From: Lentisphaerae bacterium GWF2_49_21
GTDB lineage: Bacteria; Verrucomicrobiota; Lentisphaeria; Victivallales; GWF2-50-93
NCBI GenBank assembly: GCA_001804805.1
Contig: MHBH01000040.1
Coordinates: 119,529-183,528, forward strand
Direction of reading: 5' to 3'
DNA length: 64,000 nt
Part shown: in pieces, positions 45,354 to 53,124 of the stretch
Position numbering within the stretch: position 1 is the first letter of the stretch
How the letters are laid out: each line of letters begins with the position of its first letter
The notes under the pieces: model-generated
Databases searched by the model: none
What the model saw: the letters and a program-made list of their open reading frames with translations, nothing else
What the model was told of the DNA's origin: nothing
Program-made: the position numbers and the translations under genes

Positions 45354-46559
45354 TCAATACACCTTAAGCAGGAATCCTTTGAGGTATTCGGATTCGGGGA
45401 AGCTTAGGGAGATGGGGTGGTCTACCGGCTGGGAGAAGCTCTGGACTATATGGAAGTCCCTTCCGGAATCCTCGGCCGACCAGCACATGATCTCGCGGAA
45501 CTTCTCGCGTTCAACCCCTGACGAACATGAGAACGTCGCAATGAAACCGTTGGCCGACACAAGCTTCATCGCAAGCAGGTTTACATCCTTGTACGCCCTG
45601 GCAGCGCGGTCTACCGAAGCCTTTGTCGGAGCAAATTTAGGCGGATCCAGAATTATGAAGTCAAAGCTCCTGTTCCTGTCACGGAACTCGCGGAGCGCCT
45701 TGAATGCGCTGTCGGCGATATATTCCTTTTTCACATTGTCCATGCCGTTTGTCTTGAAGTTCGTTTCCGCAATATCAAGTGCGGACTTTGATTCGTCTAC
45801 TAAAGTGATGTCTGACGCCCCTGCCCCGACGGCATAGACTGAGAAAGCTCCGGTGTATGAAAAACAGTCGAGTACGCGCATCCCCGGACTGATGAAAGAC
45901 GAGGCAAGTTTCCGGTTCACCCTCTGGTCAAGATAAAAACCGGTCTTCTGTCCTCCGGCAAGCGACACATTGAACTTGTATCCGTTTTCCGTGATGACAA
46001 GAGGTTCGGGGATCCCTTCAGTTTTCCCGACTGACAAAGGTTTTGAATCTCCGATGCCTTCAAGTTTGCGGATTTCGCAGTCGGAGCGTTCGATGAGGGC
46101 TTCAGCGCCGGATATCTCGAGTGCGAAATTCGCAATCAGCTCCTTCATGCGGTCCATTCCGGCTGTAAGGAACTGCGCGACCAGGAATTTTCCATACTTG
46201 TCAATGACAAGTCCGGGGAGTCCGTCCGATTCACCGAAGACCATCCTGGCCGAGTCGGAGTTCAAAGTGCCTGTGGGGAGCGATGTCCTCATCTGGAATG
46301 ATTGGAGAAGCCTTGACTTCAATAATTTCTCGTCCGGATACTGATCCTTGTCAAAGGAAATGATCCTGGCCCTGATGGAACTTGAAGGGCTGAAATGGGC
46401 ATAGCCGACGAAAGTGCCGGCGGAGTCAAGGACGGAAACGACTTCTCCGGGACCTGGAGTTCCGTCTATTGATTTTATAGAAGACTGGAAAATCCATGGA
46501 TGCGTTATCTTGCGTGAGCCATCCTTCTTGAAGAAGCTCCGCTGGAGGTAAATATTCAC
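45354..46559 (-). CDS. rlmI: Class I rRNA methyltransferase, RlmI type
   Basis: The 401-residue protein has an N-terminal PUA-like domain (HPWIFQSSIKSIDG, GEVVSVLDSAG) and a C-terminal AdoMet-dependent methyltransferase (KTGFYLDQRVNRKLAS, VLDCFSYTGAFSVYA, LVDESKSAL, DFIILDPPKFAP, FSCSSGVE). RlmI methylates C1962 of 23S rRNA; close relatives act on other sites, so the exact base is uncertain. The start appears to be GTG at 46559, inside a hairpin (46549-46586) that also holds the GGAGG site. Two palindrome copies lie at 46067 and 46122. Confidence 0.88.
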   Translation of the reverse strand: MNIYLQRSFFKKDGSRKITHPWIFQSSIKSIDGTPGPGEVVSVLDSAGTFVGYAHFSPSSSIRARIISFDKDQYPDEKLLKSRLLQSFQMRTSLPTGTLNSDSARMVFGESDGLPGLVIDKYGKFLVAQFLTAGMDRMKELIANFALEISGAEALIERSDCEIRKLEGIGDSKPLSVGKTEGIPEPLVITENGYKFNVSLAGGQKTGFYLDQRVNRKLASSFISPGMRVLDCFSYTGAFSVYAVGAGASDITLVDESKSALDIAETNFKTNGMDNVKKEYIADSAFKALREFRDRNRSFDFIILDPPKFAPTKASVDRAARAYKDVNLLAMKLVSANGFIATFSCSSGVEREKFREIMCWSAEDSGRDFHIVQSFSQPVDHPISLSFPESEYLKGFLLKVY

Positions 46560-46586
46560 TGGGACAAGTCCTCCGGTGAATATTTA
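46549..46586 (-). promoter_or_regulatory. Hairpin covering the rlmI-like start codon and ribosome site
   Basis: Outer arms TAAATATTCAC (46549-46559) and GTGAATATTTA (46576-46586) enclose a second short stem GGAC/GTCC. On the minus strand the GTG start is part of the 3' outer arm and the GGAGG site lies in the inner part. Folding would hide both. The outer arm matches the argB-PHP hairpin at 13491-13530, so this is probably a repeat family member used here as a 5' leader. Confidence 0.55.
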
Positions 46587-46602
46587 CATTTAAGAATCTT
46601 GG

Positions 46603-46640
46603 TTCGATGTTGGAAGTTCAAAGTTGAAAGTTGGATGTTC
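46603..46640. repeat. Degenerate word repeat (GTTGGAAG/GTTGAAAG/GTTGGATG)
   Basis: A short quasi-periodic run of near-identical 8-10 bp words lies between the rlmI-like gene and ptsP. It resembles runs at 7755, 49908 and 61571. No gene or clear regulatory site is seen in it. Confidence 0.5.
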
Positions 46641-46674
46641 ATTCTTTATTTCACGTTTTTTTTGGGATATTCGG

Positions 46675-48966
46675 TCAGCTCTTCAGTCCTTTTTTGGAAA
46701 ATTCCTGTTTTATCAGGCACTCGACGGCTTCCGGATTTCCGAGGCCTACAACCTTTTCAAGGAGTTCCACGCATTCATACATTGTGAAGGCCCTGATGAC
46801 TTTCCTGACGGCCGGGATGTTCCTGGGCGCCATGCTGAGGTCGATGATACCGGCTCCGAGCAGGAAGGGCACCGCATAGATGTTTCCGGCCATTTCACCG
46901 CATATTGCAAGACTCTTGTCTCCGCGGCTCCTGAATGCTCCGGAAATGAATTTCAGCATTTTCAGGAATGAGGGATGAAGCGGATTGAAGAGGTATGCCA
47001 CCTGTTCGTTCCCCCTGTCGACCGCGAATGTATATTGTATGAGGTCGTTCGTACCTATGCTCATGTAGTCCACATATTCGAGGAATTCATCGAGCGCAAA
47101 AATAACTGACGGCACTTCAAGCATCATTCCGACCTTGTAGTTGTCGGAATGGGGGATGTTCTTGGCATGCAGTTCGCTTTCAACCTCGCTGAGGACCTGC
47201 CTGGCCTCTATTATCTGGGAGACGCATGAGATCATCGGGAACAGGATCCGGAGTTTGCCGGCGGCGCCCGCCCTGAGGATCGCACGCAGCTGTGTTTTCA
47301 TGAGCTCCTTCTGGGAAAGAAGAACCCTGATGCCGCGCCAGCCGAGGACCGGATTGTCCTCCTTTACAAAATTGAGATACGGCAGGGCCTTGTCGGCCCC
47401 GATGTCAAGGACACGGATCGTGACCTCGTCATCCTTGACTTCCTTGAATATCTTTGAATATACCTGGAACTGGGCATCTTCAGCGGGCATGAAATCCCTG
47501 ATCATGAAAAGGAATTCAGTCCTGTAGAGTCCGATGCCCTTCGCCCCATATTTCTTCAGGATGGAAGTTTCGCTGATGAGGGAAATGTTGCCGCGCAGTG
47601 AAATCTCCCTGCCATCCGAAGTTACCGAGGGTTCATCGGAATAATCCTCCTCGGATTCCCTGCTTGAAAGCTGGATCATGTCCTTGAAATGGCTTTTGAC
47701 ATTTTCAGTCGGCCTTATGTAGACGTTCTCGGCATGGCAGTCGAGGATCACTTCGTCGTCCGCCCTCACGTTTTCGAGGGAATCACGTGCGCCCAGGATT
47801 GTCGGGATGTTGAGTGCCTTTGCGAGAAGGGCGACATGTGCGGTGGCGCCACCCTTTTCAGTGACAATTCCAGCGATCCTGTCGATAGGCATCCTGAACA
47901 GGTCGGAGGGGAGGAGTTCATTTGTGAATATGATCTGCCGCGACTGGACTTCGATATCATCGGATCTGACCTCGCCGCTTCTCATCGCCATCACTATCTT
48001 GAGGATCCTGAGAAGGATGTCCTTCAGGTCGAGGGCCTTTTCCCTGAAGACCTGGTCCTGGAGCCTGCTGAACCTCTGCTGATAGTCGTCGTTGACAAAC
48101 TTCAGGCTCGACTCGACGGTATAGCCGTCATTGATCTTCTGTTTTATCGCGTCAAGAAGGGTCTTGTCATCAAGGAAGAGGATATGCACGTCGAATATGG
48201 ATGCATCGGCTTCGGATATGAGTGACACGGCCTTTGTGCTGAGTTCGGCGATTTCCTTCCTTGCCGTCTTGAGGGCATGTTCAAAAAGCAGAACCTCCTT
48301 TGCCTGCGCCAAGGTTCTTTCAGGCCTGATCTCTGCGAAATAATCCGTCTTGGCAAACAACACGGCATTGCCAATGGCTATTCCGGCGTTTGCGGAGACG
48401 CCCCTGATCACAACCTGTTTCTTCTTCTTCGAGACCTCCGCCTGGGCCTCATCGGAATCCGTGGCGAGCTCCTTCAGCATTTTAGAGCTTATGATAAGGT
48501 TTGCGATCTGGGTGCAGACGGACTTCACCACGTCGGTTATCGAAGGAGTGAACGGTTCGTCGTTTATCTTCTGGAGGTTGAGGACTCCGACATGCCTGCC
48601 GCCGACATTCAGCGGAACGGAGAGGAATGACTTGTATTTCTCCTCTCCCGAACCTTTTACAAGTTTGAACTTGGGATGTTCCCTGGGATTGGCGACATTG
48701 ACTATCTCACCCGACTTGAAGGCGGCACCAGTAATCCCCTCTCCCGGCTTGAGCTTCAACTTGCCTATCAGATCCTTGTTCAATCCGAATGTCGCAGTAA
48801 GTACAAGCTGCTCCCTGTCGTCGTTGAAGACATATATTGAGCATACCTCTGAATCCAGGTTCTTAGCGAGGACTTTCACTATCTCGTCGAGAATCAGGGC
48901 CTGATCATCGTTTTCAGCGATAATCTTGGAAATTCTTCTGAGAATCGTTAGCACTTTGGATAACAT
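46675..48966 (-). CDS. ptsP: GAF-domain enzyme I homologue (PtsP, EI-Ntr type)
   Basis: The 763-residue protein has an N-terminal GAF sensor domain (about 15-160; SEVCSIYVFNDDREQLVLTATFGL) and a complete enzyme I: the phosphohistidine segment EKGGATAHVALLAKAL with His377, then LYRTEFLFM, the PEP barrel SIGTNDLIQYTFAVDRGNEQ and AICGEMAGN. In proteobacteria PtsP starts the nitrogen-related PTS and senses glutamine or 2-oxoglutarate. Here the HPr partner could be the ptsH product at 30774. TAH replaces the more usual TSH next to the active histidine. Confidence 0.9.
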   Translation of the reverse strand: MLSKVLTILRRISKIIAENDDQALILDEIVKVLAKNLDSEVCSIYVFNDDREQLVLTATFGLNKDLIGKLKLKPGEGITGAAFKSGEIVNVANPREHPKFKLVKGSGEEKYKSFLSVPLNVGGRHVGVLNLQKINDEPFTPSITDVVKSVCTQIANLIISSKMLKELATDSDEAQAEVSKKKKQVVIRGVSANAGIAIGNAVLFAKTDYFAEIRPERTLAQAKEVLLFEHALKTARKEIAELSTKAVSLISEADASIFDVHILFLDDKTLLDAIKQKINDGYTVESSLKFVNDDYQQRFSRLQDQVFREKALDLKDILLRILKIVMAMRSGEVRSDDIEVQSRQIIFTNELLPSDLFRMPIDRIAGIVTEKGGATAHVALLAKALNIPTILGARDSLENVRADDEVILDCHAENVYIRPTENVKSHFKDMIQLSSRESEEDYSDEPSVTSDGREISLRGNISLISETSILKKYGAKGIGLYRTEFLFMIRDFMPAEDAQFQVYSKIFKEVKDDEVTIRVLDIGADKALPYLNFVKEDNPVLGWRGIRVLLSQKELMKTQLRAILRAGAAGKLRILFPMISCVSQIIEARQVLSEVESELHAKNIPHSDNYKVGMMLEVPSVIFALDEFLEYVDYMSIGTNDLIQYTFAVDRGNEQVAYLFNPLHPSFLKMLKFISGAFRSRGDKSLAICGEMAGNIYAVPFLLGAGIIDLSMAPRNIPAVRKVIRAFTMYECVELLEKVVGLGNPEAVECLIKQEFSKKGLKS

Positions 48967-48983
48967 TTAACACCCTATTATTC

Positions 48984-49123
48984 GAGGCAATTTCAAAATT
49001 GCCTCTTTTGAGCTGTTTTTAAAAGTTGGAGTGCGCTGTCCCGACATCCCTGAGCCGGGATCGTCGACTTTAGCGTGTGCAACCTGTTGATTACCAAGAC
49101 ACGCTGAAGCTGTGAACTCCAAC
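48984..49123. repeat. Repeat block: A/T hairpin and GTTGGAGT-bounded element
   Basis: 48984-49005 is a perfect hairpin (GAGGCAATT/AATTGCCTC, loop TCAA) followed by TTTT. 49025-49123 is bounded by inverted GTTGGAGT and ACTCCAAC. Its left half (to about 49077, with CGACTTTAGCGTG) matches 62997-63052 in opposite orientation. Its right half holds CACGCTGAAGCTGTG. Apart from this the 354-bp gap between ptsP and trmB shows nothing but an AT-rich stretch before trmB. Confidence 0.75.
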
Positions 49124-49320
49124 AAGCGTTATTCTCGCAACAAACATTTTTCGTATTTTGAAATCAGCTCATTCAATATCATAGGCTCTTTCCGACAAAG
49201 ATGCTGCGGCTCAAGCTCAAACATGCCCGAATCCATAATTCATGAATAGAAGTCTGAAAGAAAGAGTCTATTATTATACAGAGTTTATATTCGTTTTCAA
49301 CACAACCGGTTTATCTTGTA

Positions 49321-49938
49321 ATGAAAAATAATTTTGACATCAGGATCCTGACGGACAGATATGATACCATAGGGATCGACATCGGAAAAACCAACGAGCT
49401 CGACATCGGCTGCGGCAAAGGCGGCTTCACCTGTGCCCTTGCACAGAAATATCCAGAAAGGGCAGTATTCGCCGCAGACGTCATGCTCGGAAGGCTCAGA
49501 AAGCTTGGCAGCCGTATTTCCAGGACTGGGATTTCCAACATCACCCTCCTGAGGGTCGACGCATGCGCCCTGCCCGCCTACATTCTTCCTGACAGCTCAA
49601 TCGACAGGATACACATCCTATGTCCTGATCCCTGGCCGAAAGCCCGTCACCGTGGCAATCGTCTCATGAGTTCCGAATTCATTGGAAAACTCCTGAGGAT
49701 CCTCAATCCGGGAGGCGTCGTTCATTTCGCCACCGACGATGTCCCGTACTTGAATTCAGTGGTTTCACTTTTCTCGCAGGACATCTCATACATCCGGGAT
49801 GATTCGGCGATCGCAGATCTGTCCGACATAAAATCCGACTTCGAGATAAAATGGGAATCGGAAGGGACAAGGGTGGAGCACTCGGGGTGGAGGAAAGTAG
49901 AAAGACATGAACATCGAACATTGAACTCCGAACACTGA
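49321..49938 (+). CDS. trmB: tRNA (guanine-N7)-methyltransferase
   Basis: TrmB methylates G46 in the variable loop of tRNA. The 205-residue protein has the AdoMet motif LDIGCGKGGFTCALA, AADVMLGRLRKL, and the family signature ILCPDPWPKARHRGNRL, followed by FATDD. It ends in HEHRTLNSEH, residues coded by a degenerate word repeat that runs into the gap, so the natural C-terminus may have been lengthened by repeat growth. No Shine-Dalgarno site is visible before the ATG. Confidence 0.92.
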   Translation: MKNNFDIRILTDRYDTIGIDIGKTNELDIGCGKGGFTCALAQKYPERAVFAADVMLGRLRKLGSRISRTGISNITLLRVDACALPAYILPDSSIDRIHILCPDPWPKARHRGNRLMSSEFIGKLLRILNPGGVVHFATDDVPYLNSVVSLFSQDISYIRDDSAIADLSDIKSDFEIKWESEGTRVEHSGWRKVERHEHRTLNSEH

Positions 49939-49948
49939 ACTTCGAACG
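49908..49948. repeat. Degenerate word repeat at trmB 3' end
   Basis: Words of the form GAACATCGAACATTGAAC and CGAACACTGAAC repeat with small changes across the trmB stop codon, so part of the repeat is translated. It has the same style as the runs at 7755, 46603 and 61571. Confidence 0.55.
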
Positions 49949-50025
49949 AATCCATTGGATATCGGATGCCCAATCTGATAATACTGAATGCAACCGCAAC
50001 AAATTCAAAGCTGATTCCTAAATTC

Positions 50026-50526
50026 TCATTTCGCCTTTAAAATCTTCAAAGAGTCCATAAACTTGACCACTTCTGGAATCTGCCTTGGATCTTGTTTAAA
50101 AGATATGGCCATTACCTTGTATACCTTGTCATCAATTCCTATTATAACTTGACAACAGAAAACCTTCTGTCCTGAAAGCTCCCCCGAACACGTCATCTTA
50201 AAAATTGAAACCCCTTGTTTCTCCTCTTCTATAGATTCCAAGAGAGTACCGTTCATTTCCCTAATTAATCCCTTCTCCATGCTTTCTTTCTTAAGCTTAT
50301 ACCTTTTGGGATTGTCGGCTTCGGCAACAGCAAGTTTTATCTTTTGATCACTGGAAAGCCAAACGATTACAAGTGGTGCCAAGGCGTCTCCCTTGAGAAA
50401 TGAGCTGGGAGGAACAACAGAAATCCTACCGTCAGCAGAAGCCCATTCACCTTCAGCTGCCGAACCGGCTAGAAGATTTAAAGCAAGAATAAAGAGAAAT
50501 ATTTTGATTCCAAGTGCAATACGCAT
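50026..50526 (-). CDS. Small exported protein of unknown function
   Basis: The protein starting at the ATG at 50526 has 166 residues and a Sec signal peptide (MRIALGIKIFLFILALNLLAGSAA). The mature part looks like a compact alpha/beta domain (RISVVPPSSFLKG, KQGVSIFKMTCSGELSGQKVFCCQVIIGIDDKVYKVMAISF). It resembles PsbP/DUF1795-type folds with an exposed FK motif, but I cannot assign a family. TAGGAAG precedes this start; the longer frame from 50559 lacks support. Confidence 0.65.
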   Translation of the reverse strand: MRIALGIKIFLFILALNLLAGSAAEGEWASADGRISVVPPSSFLKGDALAPLVIVWLSSDQKIKLAVAEADNPKRYKLKKESMEKGLIREMNGTLLESIEEEKQGVSIFKMTCSGELSGQKVFCCQVIIGIDDKVYKVMAISFKQDPRQIPEVVKFMDSLKILKAK

Positions 50527-50587
50527 AAAGAACTTCCTAACAGTTACTAATGAGGTCACATACAGTTTACATTTTATGGGTGGGGTC

Positions 50588-50624
50588 GGCTCACCGAGCC
50601 GTCCGCGGCGCTCTCGGCGAGAGC
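50588..50624. repeat. Pair of short hairpins upstream of the secreted-protein gene
   Basis: Two GC-rich hairpins stand side by side: GGCTC/GAGCC (50588-50600) and GCTCTC/GAGAGC (50610-50624). They are set in GTCGGC...GTCCGC and GGCGCT...ACCCTACC flanks. They fit the pattern of fixed flanks and changing stems seen in other gaps. No terminator T-run follows. Confidence 0.6.
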
Positions 50625-50711
50625 ACCCTACCTGTAAACAATATCATGCACACAGTAGTAAATATTTCAGCCATAAGCAAAAGCTAAAAGAGTCGTCGTA
50701 TTGCAAGGGAG

Positions 50712-53054
50712 CTACCTGATCTCCTCGCGGATCTTCTCTTCGACGAGGCTGTCGATCAGGGCGCGGGCGGGCTGCCACCTGTTGTCGTAGAAGACGTATC
50801 CGTTCTCGCCGTATATCTGTTTCTCTATTGCCTTTCTGGCATCATTGAGTATCGTTTCGAGTTCAGCCTTCCTGTTCCTGTCGAACTTCTCCCTTTCGCG
50901 CTTGAGATAGATCTTCACGGCATCGTCTGCAGCATACCATTTGCCGTCGATCTCCCTGAAATTGTTTTTCTTAAGGTATTCACTCTTGTTGAATTTCTTG
51001 TCGGCCTCCTCGCGGATCTTCTTCTCCCGCTTCTTGATCTCCTCCTGGAAATTATCCTTCAGCTTCTTCAGCATCTCGTCGACAAGCTCCTTTGTAGTTT
51101 TTACCGTGCCGTCGCCCGCAGCCATATAGCCATATTTCCTGTAGAACTCAGTCCTGTCAGAAGTCTCCACTTCAGCCCTGTATTTCTCCTTGTTCTTCTT
51201 GAAATTATCCATCAGCTGTTCCGACATCTTCTGGACCTTCACTTCGCATTCAGCCTCGTTGAACTTCCATCTTTCCGATGCGGGAATATCGGTCGCAAGG
51301 ATCTGCCTGTCGCCGATGACGACCTTGTTGCCTGCCTTCCCGTTGAATGCGCCCTTCACCTTGAGGCCCACGGCATCCTGTATCTCGACAATGTCACCCT
51401 TCTTGTATCCGCCGTACTTCTTGCTGATCTCGGTAGCCTGGGCATAGAGTTCCTTTCCGGAATATTTCTCATCGATCTTCTTCTGGACGTAGCTCTTGAA
51501 TTCGGCATCAACATCCTTGCGGGAAGTCGAAGGCTCCTTGAGGGGGAGTTCAATCTTCAAGCCGGCGGCGATGGCGGCAAGCTCCTTTTCCGCGTTGAAA
51601 TCCCTGTCTATTCCAGCTATAGCCCTATCTGTCGACGCTTTGATCTCGTCCTTCATCCTCGCCAGGGCCTGATCAACAGTCATTGATGATATTGAGGTCT
51701 CGGGCTTCAGACCGAGATTGCTGCAGATCAGCTTGCGGGTTTCCGGCTCGCTGAAGGAAGGGAGCGCGGCGATCTTCTGTTCGGTCACCTTTTTCACCGA
51801 CTCGTCAATTTCCCTCTTCAAAGAATCAGCGCTGATCTTCGGGGCCTTTATATCCTTAGGAACTCCGAGCTTCGACGCCGTTGATTCCGTAAGAGCACTG
51901 CGGATCATCCTGGTCTTGGAATATTTCCTGTAGTGCAGGTATCCCCATATGCCCAGGACCGCAAGAACAACGACCAGGAAGAAGACGAGATAAACTGCAG
52001 CCTTGTTGTTCAAATTTATCCTTGGAATTACTCTCGGAATGGCGCCGCCTGAAACGACAGGTGGAAGCCTCCTGGGCTTTCCGCTTTCCTTGAGCAGCTG
52101 ATAGTGCTGTTCAAGATCCTGCTTGAGCGTGGCGAAGTCATGGTATCTCTTGATCGGCTTTCTGGCGATCATCCTGTCGATTATGGCGACAATCTTCGGA
52201 TTGCAGTGCTTGAGGAAGGAGCCTACGCTGAGGACGCGGAGCGATGTCAGGTGCTTTGTCACAAGATCATTGACTTCAGCCAGGGAGTAGTAAGTCCTTC
52301 CGGCAAGCATATAGAAAAGTATCATGCCAAGACTGTAAATCTCGCTGTATTCGCCTTCAGGCGCGCCCACAATCCTTTCGGGTGGGATATAGAAGGGCGA
52401 ACCGTTCAGCTCATCAGTTATGTTTTCATGATTGGCGGCGTCATGAAGGCTTACACATAGCCCGTAGTCGATCAGTTTGAGCTCCCCCGCCTTGTTGATG
52501 ATTATGTTTTCAGGCTTGATATCCCGGAAAAGATATCCGGCTTTGATGATATGCATTTCAGCGTCAATCAACTGGAGGGTGAACTCGACAGCCTCTTTTT
52601 CGGGGATCTGCTTTCTCGATTCGACCATCAGGTCGAGTCGTTCCCCGGCAATGAATTCCGTGATGAGGAAATATTCATCGCCGTCGAGGCCGTAGTCTAT
52701 TATATCTATGATATTCTTATGCTTCCCTACTGCGCTGCCAATCTTGCCTTCACGGAGAATTGTCTTTACCAGGTCCTGATTGTATTTCTCCTTGCGGGAA
52801 AGGACCTTTACGGCATACATCCTGTCATCCTTCTCGGAAATCGCCTTGTAGACGCTTCCCATTCCACCGCCTCCGAGGGGCTCATATAGCCAGTAGTCCC
52901 TGATGCGGAGAGGGATGAGCACCTGTGCGGAACATTTCGAGCAGGTAATCAACTCCAGGGGTGCGGCAGTGGCAAGCGGGATGTCTGCCGAGCATGATTG
53001 ACATTTTATGATACCATCATTCAAATTCTGTAATTTAGGAATCGATTCTGCCAT
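50712..53054 (-). CDS. Membrane Ser/Thr protein kinase with zinc ribbon and long C-terminal domain
   Basis: The 780-residue protein begins with a CxxC...CxxC zinc ribbon (CQSCSADI, CSKCSAQV; 18-42). A PknB-type kinase follows (about 53-310): glycine loop LGGGGMGSVYKA, lysine in YAVKVL, catalytic loop FRDIKPENIIIN, metal loop IDYGL (DYG instead of DFG), and SPFYIPPERI. A membrane helix (about 352-375; VYLVFFLVVVLAVLGIWGYL) leads to about 400 residues of charged, helical sequence with repeated W/Y-containing short motifs (GGYKKGDIVEIQ, YGYMAAGDGTVK, NFREIDGKWYAADD, ENGYVFYDNRWQPA). That part probably lies in the periplasm. It should phosphorylate unknown cytoplasmic proteins. Confidence 0.88.
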   Translation of the reverse strand: MAESIPKLQNLNDGIIKCQSCSADIPLATAAPLELITCSKCSAQVLIPLRIRDYWLYEPLGGGGMGSVYKAISEKDDRMYAVKVLSRKEKYNQDLVKTILREGKIGSAVGKHKNIIDIIDYGLDGDEYFLITEFIAGERLDLMVESRKQIPEKEAVEFTLQLIDAEMHIIKAGYLFRDIKPENIIINKAGELKLIDYGLCVSLHDAANHENITDELNGSPFYIPPERIVGAPEGEYSEIYSLGMILFYMLAGRTYYSLAEVNDLVTKHLTSLRVLSVGSFLKHCNPKIVAIIDRMIARKPIKRYHDFATLKQDLEQHYQLLKESGKPRRLPPVVSGGAIPRVIPRINLNNKAAVYLVFFLVVVLAVLGIWGYLHYRKYSKTRMIRSALTESTASKLGVPKDIKAPKISADSLKREIDESVKKVTEQKIAALPSFSEPETRKLICSNLGLKPETSISSMTVDQALARMKDEIKASTDRAIAGIDRDFNAEKELAAIAAGLKIELPLKEPSTSRKDVDAEFKSYVQKKIDEKYSGKELYAQATEISKKYGGYKKGDIVEIQDAVGLKVKGAFNGKAGNKVVIGDRQILATDIPASERWKFNEAECEVKVQKMSEQLMDNFKKNKEKYRAEVETSDRTEFYRKYGYMAAGDGTVKTTKELVDEMLKKLKDNFQEEIKKREKKIREEADKKFNKSEYLKKNNFREIDGKWYAADDAVKIYLKREREKFDRNRKAELETILNDARKAIEKQIYGENGYVFYDNRWQPARALIDSLVEEKIREEIR

Positions 53055-53124
53055 ATTGCTTGATGGAATGAATTAAAGATTTTAGTTAATCTACCACGGA
53101 TTCGGACGATTTAAAAGGTTCAAA

